From NCBI GenBank assembly GCA_013289695.1, contig JABCZK010000006.1:107911-171910 (forward strand): a stretch of 64,000 nucleotides of DNA, in the 5' to 3' direction. How positions within the stretch are numbered: position 1 is the stretch's first letter; each line of letters begins with the position of its first letter. The position numbers and the translations under genes were made by a program. Under the pieces are notes generated by a model. That model did no database searches, was not told where the DNA came from, and saw only the letters and a list, made by a program, of their open reading frames with translations. Below, piece after piece: positions 45,131-53,580 of this stretch. Source of the DNA: Acidobacteriota bacterium. Its GTDB lineage: Bacteria; Acidobacteriota; Terriglobia; Acidiferrales; UBA7541.

Positions 45131-45826
45131 GTGCGATCTGTGGCGCGATTGTGTCTCGTGCTGTTACTGGTGTCGAGCTTGCTGAACATTCCGGCGTTCG
45201 CGGCTACGGAAAAACCGCTGGGGCTGGTGGTGCAGGCGCAAGAAGCGCAGCTGGATGATGCGAAGTTGGCGGTGGGAACTTCGATATATCGCGGCGACAC
45301 GCTGGTGACGGAAGCGGGCGGCGGTCTCCGCGTGAAGCTCGGCGGCAGCCAATTGTATTTGCTGGCGGAGAGCGCGGCGACGCTCGAGCAAAATACGACG
45401 GCGATTCATGCGGTGGTGGCGCGCGGCACCGTGGGATTTTCTTCGAACGGCACTGACAGCATCGAGCTGCAAATTCCGCAGGGAATTCTGCGCGCGGCGA
45501 ATGGGCAGCCCGCCTACGGACAGGTGACGATTTTGAGCGCGCAGGAAGTGGTGATTTCGGCGTATCGCGGCGGGTTGGTGCTGGATAACGATGGTGAGCT
45601 GCACACGATTCCCGCCGGAAAAAATTATCGCGTGACGATGGAATTCGACCAGGCCGACCAGCAGACGTCTCCTGCAAGTACGGGTGGGGACAATCCGATC
45701 GTTCAGCCGCAGAACCGACACCGGCGACGGCGTTTGGCTTTCTATTTGATTTTCACAGGCGCGATGGCGGGAATCACCTACGCTATTTGGGACCATTTGT
45801 CGGAAAGCCCTTCGACGCCCCAGTAA
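45131..45826 (+). CDS. FecR-like exported protein with C-terminal membrane helix (paralogue 2)
   Basis: The GTG at 45131 is chosen over the track's ATG at 44942. GGGAGG precedes it, and the resulting 231 residues align end to end with the 232-residue paralogue at 37802. The signal peptide ends in IPAFAATEKPLG. The FecR-like domain includes LAVGTSIYRGDTLVTEAGGG, VARGTVGFSSNGTD and VVISAYRGGLVLDNDGE. A C-terminal helix (LAFYLIFTGAMAGITYAIW) follows, and the last residues are HLSESPSTPQ. It is divergent from the intact sortilin-like gene. Confidence 0.75.
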   Translation: MRSVARLCLVLLLVSSLLNIPAFAATEKPLGLVVQAQEAQLDDAKLAVGTSIYRGDTLVTEAGGGLRVKLGGSQLYLLAESAATLEQNTTAIHAVVARGTVGFSSNGTDSIELQIPQGILRAANGQPAYGQVTILSAQEVVISAYRGGLVLDNDGELHTIPAGKNYRVTMEFDQADQQTSPASTGGDNPIVQPQNRHRRRRLAFYLIFTGAMAGITYAIWDHLSESPSTPQ

Positions 45827-45904
45827 TTCAGTGAGTTTCGCCCTCGGCACGATCGAATAGCGCAGCTTCAGGCATTCCTAGCGGTGGTCTTCCGACCGCC
45901 AGCG

Positions 45905-46075
45905 GTTGTTGCCGAGACAACGATGGCGCGCTGAAGCGCGCCGTTACGACGGCCAGTTGGACGGCGAATTCAAAGTCAAATACGCCCGCCTGAAAAGCAA
46001 GCGGCCGATACAAATTCAAAGGCAACGGCGCCCAGCTAAAGCTGGCCGATACAAAGTCAAAAGCTTGGTCTGCTG
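45905..46075 (+). repeat. Composite hairpin repeat, family A copy 4
   Basis: The gap between the FecR-like and sedolisin genes holds GATGGCGCGCTGAAGCGCGC followed by CGTTACGA, and then GGCGCCCAGCTAAAGCTGGC followed by CGATACAAAGTCAAA. The linker AAATTCAAAGGCAACGGC lies between. Both hairpins have counterparts in inverse orientation inside 2677-3034, so this is the same module family. Confidence 0.75.
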
Positions 46076-46107
46076 TTTGTTCGATGGCTTCACGACAGCC
46101 GAGGCAT

Positions 46108-47775
46108 TCAGGATTTTTTCCGGCGTTTTGCGCGCGTGGCTTTGCGCTTGGCCGGGGATTTTTTCTTCTTCGTTGAGGCGGCCGCGCTGCCCAACGCGGC
46201 TAGCAATGCCGCGCCGTCAGGCGTCCCCAATCCCGTGCAGGCGTCCCATCCTGGTCCCGCGGAGTACGCGCCGTTGCTGCCCGAAGTGATGTCGTGCAGC
46301 GTGGATTCGACGTTGCCCGTGTAGAGCAGCGGATTCAGGTAGCCCACATTTTTTCCGAGCGACTGGTTGATGCGCGCAAGCAGTCCGGCCCACAACGGCG
46401 CGACCGCGCTCGTGCCGCCGATTACCGTTTGCTGCCCATCAACAAGAACGTTGTAACCGGATTCGGGATCGGCGTCGCCGGCTACGTCGGGCACGCCGCG
46501 GCCGACGAAACCGTTCGGAGCTTTTGGGACGTTCGCGCTCAGTTGATAACTCGGCAGGGCGAAAACTTCGCTGACGCCGCCACCGGTGGCGCCTTCGCCC
46601 GAAGACAGTTCGTTCCAGACTTGTTCGCTGGAGATGGTGGTGCCGGAGAGCGTGAGTTTTGTGCCGCCGCAGGCGAGAACGAAGGGACTCGACGCGGGAA
46701 AATCTACCGTGGGCGTGCCGCTGGATACGCCGTCGGAGGAGCCGTCGTCACCGGAAGCTACAAGGATTGTGACGCCGATGGTGGAGGCGTCTTCACATGC
46801 GGAATTAAAAGCGTTGAGCGCCTGCTGCGTCCAGGAACTTTCCGGACCGCCCCAGCTGATGGAAACGACGGCGGGTTGGAGTTTGGTGTCGTGCACGGCG
46901 GTGGTGAGCGCATCGAGAAAGCCCTGATCCGTATTCGGAGTGAAGTACATGGCGATTTTCGCGGAGGGCGCGACGGCTCCGGCGACTTCGATGTCGAGTT
47001 CAACTTCGCCGTCAGCGCCGTTCGGGTCGCCAGTGGGCGAATTTGTTCCGCCATCCACGGAGACGGCGGTGACGGTGGGCGCGGCGATGCCGAGATTTTT
47101 GAAGTATGTGGCGAGATCGGTCGCGCGATAGCCGCCGGATAATTCCAGGATGCCGATGGTTTGTCCGCTGCCTGTGGTACCTGCGGGGAAATCGTAGGCT
47201 TGCGCGACTTGTGGAACGTTGAAGGAAACGCTCGAAGCTTGGGCGCGCACGACGGGATTCTGCAATTGTTTGCGAATGCGAAAATGCGGCTTCGCTTGCG
47301 GGCGGTTGTCGAGGCCGAACACGCCTTCGATGATGCCGCTGAGCGCGGCGGGAATCTGGATCGTGCCGCTGCGCATACGGCAAGTGCCCGTGGGATGTTG
47401 GTAGCTATTCAGCTCGACGCCGAAGGCGCGGCTGAACCCGGCGACGGAGCCGCTGAGAAGGACGGAGCGGCGGGGGCGGCTGACTTCCACGACTTTCAAG
47501 CCATTCTGCGTCGCAAAGGCGCGAATTTTTTTGATGTCCGCCGGACGCGCGCCGTGGCGCGAGGCGAATTGCGCGCGGGAGAGATGGCTGCGTTGCGCGG
47601 GCGGAAGTTTGCCGATTTTTTCTACGTCGGGAAATTGTTTGGGTGAAGAGCCGCGGCGGAGAAATACGGTTACCTGGATTTGTTCTTTGGGGTCGGATGG
47701 GCCGATTTTACGGGAGCCGGGTAAGAGGGTGCGTTCGCTTCCGGGCAGGTCAATGCGTTTTTCAATTTTTGCCAT
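46108..47775 (-). CDS. Sedolisin (S53) family peptidase with pro-domain
   Basis: The 555-residue protein has an N-terminal pro-kumamolisin activation domain (about residues 20-170, with VTVFLRRGS and GFSRAFGVELNSY). The S53 catalytic core follows: the Glu/Asp pair in GEVELDIEVAGAVAP, and the nucleophile Ser in VIGGTSAVAPLWAGLL. SISWGGPESSW carries the oxyanion region. The usual SGTS is GGTS here. No signal peptide is apparent, and the C-terminal tail is extremely basic (KKKKSPAKRKATRAKRRKKS). It should be an acid-active serine-carboxyl endopeptidase. GGAGGAAA precedes the ATG. Confidence 0.88.
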   Translation of the reverse strand: MAKIEKRIDLPGSERTLLPGSRKIGPSDPKEQIQVTVFLRRGSSPKQFPDVEKIGKLPPAQRSHLSRAQFASRHGARPADIKKIRAFATQNGLKVVEVSRPRRSVLLSGSVAGFSRAFGVELNSYQHPTGTCRMRSGTIQIPAALSGIIEGVFGLDNRPQAKPHFRIRKQLQNPVVRAQASSVSFNVPQVAQAYDFPAGTTGSGQTIGILELSGGYRATDLATYFKNLGIAAPTVTAVSVDGGTNSPTGDPNGADGEVELDIEVAGAVAPSAKIAMYFTPNTDQGFLDALTTAVHDTKLQPAVVSISWGGPESSWTQQALNAFNSACEDASTIGVTILVASGDDGSSDGVSSGTPTVDFPASSPFVLACGGTKLTLSGTTISSEQVWNELSSGEGATGGGVSEVFALPSYQLSANVPKAPNGFVGRGVPDVAGDADPESGYNVLVDGQQTVIGGTSAVAPLWAGLLARINQSLGKNVGYLNPLLYTGNVESTLHDITSGSNGAYSAGPGWDACTGLGTPDGAALLAALGSAAASTKKKKSPAKRKATRAKRRKKS

Positions 47776-47972
47776 GGTTTCCTCCTGATTGTTAAATTAT
47801 GGAGAGGCCAGCAACGGGTTCGCGGAAAATTGAGTGTGCACGTTGGGTTCTGGGAGACGCGCAGGCCAGAACGAGTATAAACTTGTGGGCGATTGCTTCG
47901 CCACTGCGTGAGCTGACTGCCGCTGCGCCTGCCCGAAGTGGTTCTCGTTTAATTCGCCAGGATTATGTTTCC

Positions 47973-49370
47973 ATGATTAAGCGCCTGTTTACACGATATA
48001 TCGCCGAAGAAGCGCGCCCCATGCTGCGCTTGGCGCTGCCCTTGGTGATGGCGGAATTGGGATGGATGACCATGGCCATCGTGGACACCATGATGGTGGG
48101 GCGGCAGGCGGATAGCGCGGTGGCGATCGGCGCGGTGAGCCTGGGCAGCATTCTTTTCAATTCCGCGGCGATTTTCGGAACGGGTTTGATGTTGGGACTG
48201 GACACGCTGGTCTCGCATTCTTACGGCGCGGGTGACGTGGAGGATTGCCATCGGTCTTTGGTGAACGGCGTTTACCTGAGCCTGGCGATCAGCCCGATTC
48301 TGATGGGAGTGGTGTGGTTGTTCGAGCCGGTGCTGCGGTCGCTGGATATACAGCCGGCGGTCTTGAATCAGGCGCTGCCGTATTTGCGGACGCTGAATTG
48401 GGGCACGCTGCCGCTGCTGCTGTATTTTGTGTTCCGGCGCTATCTGCAGGGGATGAATCTGGCGAAGCCGGTGATGTTCGCGCTGGTGTCAGCCAACTTT
48501 ATTAATCTTATCGGCAATTGGGCGCTGGTGTATGGGCATTTGGGATTTCGCGCGATGGGCACGGTGGGGTCGGGATGGTCCACCTGTGGGGCGCGCGTTT
48601 ACATGTCCTGTGTGCTGCTGGCTTACGCGGTTTATTACGATCATCGCAATAAAACCGGGTTGCGCAATGCGGCGCGTTTGCCGAATTTTCCGCGCGTATG
48701 GAGGCTGGTGTATCTGGGACTTCCCGCGGCGACGCAATTTGGGTTGGAGGTGGGAGTTTTTGCGGCGGCGACGACTTTGATCGGAAGGCTCGGCGCAGTC
48801 GCGCTCGCGAGTCATCAGGTGGCACTGAATACGGTGAGCCTGACGTACATGGTGCCGCTGGGAATCAGCGCGGCGGCCGCGGTGCGCGTGGGGCAAGCGC
48901 TGGGACGCAACGACCCGCACGCCGCGAGCCGCGCGGGCTGGACCGCGATGCTGCTGGGAACTACTTTCATGGGTTGCATGGCGATCGCATTTCTGCTGGT
49001 GCCGCGGCAGATTGTGCGCGTGTACACGCCGGACCAGGAGTTAATTCCTGTGGCCAGCAAATTGCTTTTTGTGGCGGCGTTTTTTCAATTATTTGATGGG
49101 ATGCAGACGGTGGCCACCGGAGCCTTGCGCGGAGCTGGGGACACGCGGACGCCGATGCTTTGCCATTTGTGTTTTTACTGGCTGGTGGGATTGCCGCTGG
49201 GGGCGCTGCTTTGTTTTCATTGGGGATGGGGCGCGCCGGGAATGTGGGCGGGGTTGAGCGTGGCGCTGATTCTGATTGGGAGCGCGCTGCTTTATTTTTG
49301 GCGGCGGAAGGAAAGATCGTTTGCGACGATGGCGTTGCGGCGGGCGAGCACGCCTGATGCGATGGTGTGA
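47973..49370 (+). CDS. MATE-family efflux transporter
   Basis: The start MIKRLFTRYIAEEARPML (ATG 47973, AGGA upstream) gives 465 residues and about twelve helices, the usual MATE size. The ORF-track start adds an implausible hydrophilic leader. LPLVMAELGWMTMAIVDTMMVGR, DTLVSHSYGAGD and GAGDTRTPM are typical. It exports organic cations or metabolites in exchange for Na+ or H+. It lies about 120-150 bp before guanine deaminase on the same strand, so a link to purine metabolism is possible but not shown. Confidence 0.9.
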   Translation: MIKRLFTRYIAEEARPMLRLALPLVMAELGWMTMAIVDTMMVGRQADSAVAIGAVSLGSILFNSAAIFGTGLMLGLDTLVSHSYGAGDVEDCHRSLVNGVYLSLAISPILMGVVWLFEPVLRSLDIQPAVLNQALPYLRTLNWGTLPLLLYFVFRRYLQGMNLAKPVMFALVSANFINLIGNWALVYGHLGFRAMGTVGSGWSTCGARVYMSCVLLAYAVYYDHRNKTGLRNAARLPNFPRVWRLVYLGLPAATQFGLEVGVFAAATTLIGRLGAVALASHQVALNTVSLTYMVPLGISAAAAVRVGQALGRNDPHAASRAGWTAMLLGTTFMGCMAIAFLLVPRQIVRVYTPDQELIPVASKLLFVAAFFQLFDGMQTVATGALRGAGDTRTPMLCHLCFYWLVGLPLGALLCFHWGWGAPGMWAGLSVALILIGSALLYFWRRKERSFATMALRRASTPDAMV

Positions 49371-49516
49371 CGGCGCCGGTTGATGCGCGCGTATCATGCA
49401 CCCTGCACGATGGCGCGACATTCTCGTTCCTGCGGAAGTGACTGGCTGCGCTACAATCACGGGCAGCGAATTGAAACGTAGCACCTGGACTGATGCCCGA
49501 TCGAACGCTTCATCCA

Positions 49517-49984
49517 ATGAGTGAAAGCTTTATGGCGCGCGCCCTTGCGTTGTCGCTGGAGAACGTGCGCTCGGGGCGGGGCGGCCCTTTTGGCGCGGTG
49601 GTCGTGAAAGACGGCGAGATCATCGCGGAGGGCATGAACTGTGTTACCACCACGAATGACCCCACCGCGCATGCGGAGATGGTGGCGATTCGCGCGGCCT
49701 GCCGGAAATTGCAGAGCTTTGCATTGCCGGACTGCGAGATTTATAGCAGCTGCGAACCGTGCCCGATGTGTTTAGGAGCGATCTACTGGGCGCGGCCGGC
49801 GCGGGTTTATTTCGCGAATTCGGCGGCGGATGCGGCGCAGGCGGGGTTCGACGACGCGTACATTTATCAGGAGCTTCGTGCGCCGCACGCGGAGCGGAAA
49901 ATTCCGATGATCCAGCTCAGGCACCAAGACGCGCCGGCGGCATTTCGCGCGTGGCGGGAGAAGTCCGACAAAATTCGCTATTGA
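49517..49984 (+). CDS. guaD: Guanine deaminase, cytidine-deaminase fold
   Basis: With the start MSESFMARALALSLENVRSG the 155 residues align closely with Bacillus-type GuaD; the track's ATG at 49493 adds 8 residues. Zinc ligands are in TAHAEMVAIR and SSCEPCPMCLGAIYWARP. AGFDDAYIYQEL and the C-terminal AFRAWREKSDKIRY, which closes the active site in GuaD, separate it from tRNA adenosine deaminases. It converts guanine to xanthine, the substrate of the next three gene products. It is the first gene of the purine operon. Confidence 0.9.
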   Translation: MSESFMARALALSLENVRSGRGGPFGAVVVKDGEIIAEGMNCVTTTNDPTAHAEMVAIRAACRKLQSFALPDCEIYSSCEPCPMCLGAIYWARPARVYFANSAADAAQAGFDDAYIYQELRAPHAERKIPMIQLRHQDAPAAFRAWREKSDKIRY

Positions 49985-52230
49985 GGCCGGCTGAATTGGA
50001 AACACGTGTGATTGGAAAATCGGTGCCGCGCAAGGAAGGGCGCAAAAAAGTCACCGGGCGCGCGCGCTACGTGGACGATTTGAGTTTTCCCGGGATGCTG
50101 CACGGCGTGACGGTACGCAGCCCGGCAGCGCGCGGTCGAATTCGCGCGATACGATTCGAGGGTGAGATTCCCTGGCACGAGTTTACGGTCGTTACCGCAA
50201 AAGACATTCCTGGAAAAAACTGCATCGCGCTGCTGATTGAAGATCAGCCCTGCCTCGCGGCTGAATTCGTGAATCATCCCGAAGAAGCGATTGTGCTGCT
50301 GGCCCACCACGATAAATATTTGCTGGAAGAAGCGCGCCGTGCCGTGCGAATTGAGATTGAGCCGCTGCCGGCGATCTTTTCCATCGAAGATTCGCGGGCG
50401 CGCAAGGAAATCATCTGGGGACAGGACAATATTTTCAAATCGTTTTGCGTGGATAAGGGCGACGTGGATGGCGCTTGGGCTAGCGCTGCATTTGTTGTGG
50501 AGGGCAGGTACGAAACTGGAGCGCAGGAGCAGCTGTACATCGAGCCGCAGGGGATGATCGCGCAGGTGAGCGAGGCGGAGGGCGTGACGGTGTGGGGCTC
50601 GCTGCAATGCCCGCATTACGTGCACAAGGCGCTGATGGTTTTGTTCGGGCTGCCGCGAGAGCGCATACGCGTGGTGCAGACGGAAACGGGCGGAGGATTT
50701 GGCGGCAAGGAAGAATATCCTTCGATGATCGCGGCTCATGCGGCGCTGCTGGCGCGGAAGTCCGGACGGCCGGTGAAAATTATTTACGACCGCGCGGAAG
50801 ACATGGTGGCGACGACGAAGCGGCATCCCTCGCGCACGCGTCATGTGACTGCCTTGAGCCGCGACGGAAGACTGCTGGCGATGGATATTGATTTCACGGT
50901 GGACGGCGGCGCGTATGAAACGCTTTCGCCGGTGGTACTTTCGCGCGGGACGATTCATGCGGCGGGACCGTACGCTTGCCCGAATGTGCGGATACGCAGC
51001 CGGGCCGTGGCAACGAACGCGCCGCCGCACGGAGCGTTTCGCGGTTTTGGCGCGCCGCAAAGCGTGTTTGCGCTGGAGCGGCATCTGGATCGCGTGGCGG
51101 AGGCTGTCGGAATCGCGCCCGACGAATTGCGGAGGCGGAATTTCATTCGCGAGGGACAGACGCTGGCGGTGGGGCAGGTGGTGAAAGAAAAAGTGGATAT
51201 GAATGGATTGATGGAGCGCGCGTTTGCATTGAGCGGTTACCACGCCAAACGAAAGAAGTTTGCTGCGGCAAATTCTGATCCGCGAGGCGCGATCAAGAAG
51301 GGGATTGGGTTCGCTTCGTTTTTGCATGGCGCGGGATTCACGGGCTCGGGCGAGGAATACCTGGCTTCGGAAGTGGCGATGGAGGCGATGGCGGACGGCA
51401 CGGTGCACATCTTGGCGGGCAGCACGGAAATGGGGCAGGGCACAAATACGATTTTCGCGCAGATTGCAGCGGAAGCGCTGCGGCTGGATTGCGAGCAGAT
51501 CAAAATTATTCAGCCGGATACGGCTTATGTGGCGAATAGCGGACCTACAGTGGCTTCGCGCACGGCGATGATTGTGGGCAAGCTGGTGGAGACGGCGGGG
51601 CTTGGACTGCTGAAATCGCTGACGGATGGCGAATTTCTGCAGCCTGGATATACTGCGGCGGATTTTTCGCGTGCTTGTGGCGAGTACGTGGCGAAGCATG
51701 GCCCGCTGAAAACTTTTGTGAAGTATGAGCACCCGCGCGATTTGCATTGGGACGATCTGAAATATTCGGGCGACGCTTATGGGGCATATGCGTGGGCGGT
51801 GTATGTCGCAGAAGTGTCGGTGGACATTCGCACGGCTGAGGTGCGCGTGAACGATTTCGTGGCAGTGCAGGAAGTGGGGAAGGTGATCAATCCCGTGCTC
51901 GCCGCGGGGCAGATTGAAGGCGGCGTGGCGCAGGGGATCGGGTTCGCACTTTATGAAAATGTGGTGTGGCAGGAAGGGCGGATGGTGAACGCGCAGATGA
52001 CCAATTATGTGATGCCGACGTCGGTGGATCTCCCTGCGATTCGCGTTTACTTCGAGGAAATTCCTTACGGGCGCGGACCAGCGGGCGCGAAAGGCCTGGG
52101 CGAGTTGCCGCTGGACGGGACTGCTCCGGCGATTGCGAACGCGATTGCGCAGGCGACGGGCGTGGACGTGCGGCAAATTCCGATTACGGCGGAGACGCTG
52201 CTGGAAATGCTGGAGGGCGTACATGCCTGA
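49981..52230 (+). CDS. xdhA: Xanthine dehydrogenase molybdenum-binding subunit
   Basis: The chosen start is TTG 49981, overlapping the guaD stop (TTGA); a GTG at 50008 is an alternative. The ORF-track start inside guaD is rejected. The 749 residues cover the two molybdopterin domains: GGGFGGKEEYPSM, AFRGFGAPQSVFALE, GSTEMGQGTNTIFAQIA, and the presumed catalytic Glu in GAKGLGELPLDG. Together with the two following subunits it oxidises hypoxanthine and xanthine to urate. The family also includes other purine and aromatic hydroxylases, but the cluster fixes the likely substrate. E. coli naming is used. Confidence 0.92.
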   Translation: MRPAELETRVIGKSVPRKEGRKKVTGRARYVDDLSFPGMLHGVTVRSPAARGRIRAIRFEGEIPWHEFTVVTAKDIPGKNCIALLIEDQPCLAAEFVNHPEEAIVLLAHHDKYLLEEARRAVRIEIEPLPAIFSIEDSRARKEIIWGQDNIFKSFCVDKGDVDGAWASAAFVVEGRYETGAQEQLYIEPQGMIAQVSEAEGVTVWGSLQCPHYVHKALMVLFGLPRERIRVVQTETGGGFGGKEEYPSMIAAHAALLARKSGRPVKIIYDRAEDMVATTKRHPSRTRHVTALSRDGRLLAMDIDFTVDGGAYETLSPVVLSRGTIHAAGPYACPNVRIRSRAVATNAPPHGAFRGFGAPQSVFALERHLDRVAEAVGIAPDELRRRNFIREGQTLAVGQVVKEKVDMNGLMERAFALSGYHAKRKKFAAANSDPRGAIKKGIGFASFLHGAGFTGSGEEYLASEVAMEAMADGTVHILAGSTEMGQGTNTIFAQIAAEALRLDCEQIKIIQPDTAYVANSGPTVASRTAMIVGKLVETAGLGLLKSLTDGEFLQPGYTAADFSRACGEYVAKHGPLKTFVKYEHPRDLHWDDLKYSGDAYGAYAWAVYVAEVSVDIRTAEVRVNDFVAVQEVGKVINPVLAAGQIEGGVAQGIGFALYENVVWQEGRMVNAQMTNYVMPTSVDLPAIRVYFEEIPYGRGPAGAKGLGELPLDGTAPAIANAIAQATGVDVRQIPITAETLLEMLEGVHA

Positions 52231-52714
52231 GCGCGCGCGGAAAATTCGCGTGTCGTGCGTGGTGAATGGAGGGGCTGCGTCGTTCGAAGCGTATCCGATG
52301 GCGCGGTTACTGGATGTGTTGCGCGAGGAACTGAAGCTTACCGGAACGAAGGAAGGTTGCGGCGAGGGCGAGTGCGGAGCGTGTTCCATCGAAATGGATG
52401 GGGCGCTGGTGAACAGCTGCCTGGTTCCGGCGTTGCAGGCGCAGGGAACGAAGATTCGCACGATTGAGGGCTTGGCGATCGGCGGGTCGCTGCATGCGGT
52501 GCAGCAGGCGTTCCTCACTCACGGTGGCGCACAATGCGGAATTTGCACGCCGGGAATGATTCTGGCAGCGGCGAATTTGCTGGCGCGATATCCGCAGCCG
52601 GACGACGCGCAGATACGCGAAGGGCTTTCCGGAAATTTGTGCCGTTGCACGGGCTACATGAAGATTTTCGAATCGGTGGTGGCAGCGGTGCGGCGGGCGG
52701 AGACGCGCGCGTGA
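52223..52714 (+). CDS. xdhC: Xanthine dehydrogenase 2Fe-2S subunit
   Basis: The ATG at 52223 overlaps the preceding stop by 8 bp and has GGAGGG upstream; the ORF track begins too early. The 163 residues contain the plant-ferredoxin cluster ([20 protein letters not shown]) and the second cluster (CGICTPGM and CRCTGYMKI). It passes electrons from the molybdenum site to the FAD subunit. The order Mo, Fe-S, FAD differs from E. coli but all three parts are present. Confidence 0.95.
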   Translation: MPERARKIRVSCVVNGGAASFEAYPMARLLDVLREELKLTGTKEGCGEGECGACSIEMDGALVNSCLVPALQAQGTKIRTIEGLAIGGSLHAVQQAFLTHGGAQCGICTPGMILAAANLLARYPQPDDAQIREGLSGNLCRCTGYMKIFESVVAAVRRAETRA

Positions 52715-53574
52715 GGGCTTACCTGCCGGCGTACGAAATGGAAACTCCGCGGGATCTTGAAGCGGCGCTCGGTCGCATGGCGAGTGAACCGGGCGTGTGG
52801 CGACCTTTTGCGGGCGGGACGGATTTGATGGTGCTGCTGGAAGCGGGAAAATTGCCGCACCAGAAATTTCTAAATATCTGGAATCTTGCGGAGCTGCGAG
52901 GGATGGAGGTTAGTTCGGAGCACGTGACGCTAGGTGCTTTGACTACTTACACTGAAGTGCAGCGGAATAAAACCCTGCTGCGCGAATTTCCGTTGCTGTG
53001 CCGCGCGGCTGCTGAAACCGGGAGCGTGGCCACGCAAAATCGCGGGACGCTGGGCGGGAATATCGCGAATGCTTCTCCGGCCGCGGATTCGCCGCCGGCA
53101 TTGATCGTTTACGATGCGGAAATTGAAATTGTTTCTGCGGGCGGGTCGCGCTGGGTTCATTACGCGTCGTTTCATACTGAGTATAAGAAAATGAATCTGC
53201 ACGCGGGGGAATTGATTCGGCGAATTCGTCTGCTGCGGACACATGCACAGTGGAAACAGTATTTTCGGAAAGTGGGGACGCGACGGGCGCAGGCTATTTC
53301 GAAGATTTGTTTTGCGGGGGCGGCGCGGGTCGAAGCGGGACGGATCGCGGACGTGCGCATCGCTTTGGGGAGTGTCGCGCCTACGGTGTTGCACGCGGTA
53401 CGCGTCGAGGAATTATTGCGCGGACAACGGCCCGGGAGCGCAGTTCTGCAGGCTGCGCAAGACGCACTGAACGCAGAAATCGCGCCGATTGACGATATGC
53501 GTTCGACGGCGCCCTATCGGCGCAACGTGGCGCGGAATTTACTCGCTGAATTTCTGGAAGTTCTGGCGGGCTGA
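52711..53574 (+). CDS. xdhB: Xanthine dehydrogenase FAD-binding subunit
   Basis: The GTG at 52711 overlaps the previous stop (GTGA) and gives 287 residues, the normal size; the ORF-track start lies inside the Fe-S gene. FAD contacts are in FAGGTDLMVLLEAG and NRGTLGGNIANASPAADSPPALI. A C-terminal domain of the CO dehydrogenase flavoprotein type follows (YFRKVGTRRAQAISKICFAG). It transfers electrons to NAD. The allantoinase gene begins 6 bp later. Confidence 0.94.
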   Translation: MRAYLPAYEMETPRDLEAALGRMASEPGVWRPFAGGTDLMVLLEAGKLPHQKFLNIWNLAELRGMEVSSEHVTLGALTTYTEVQRNKTLLREFPLLCRAAAETGSVATQNRGTLGGNIANASPAADSPPALIVYDAEIEIVSAGGSRWVHYASFHTEYKKMNLHAGELIRRIRLLRTHAQWKQYFRKVGTRRAQAISKICFAGAARVEAGRIADVRIALGSVAPTVLHAVRVEELLRGQRPGSAVLQAAQDALNAEIAPIDDMRSTAPYRRNVARNLLAEFLEVLAG

Positions 53575-53580
53575 GCGCAG

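Noticed and set aside
49978-52518. 846-residue minus-strand ORF opposite the xanthine dehydrogenase genes
   Set aside because: Its translation is Arg/His/Pro-rich and has no domain features, while the plus strand encodes well-defined subunits. It is a GC-driven antisense shadow.
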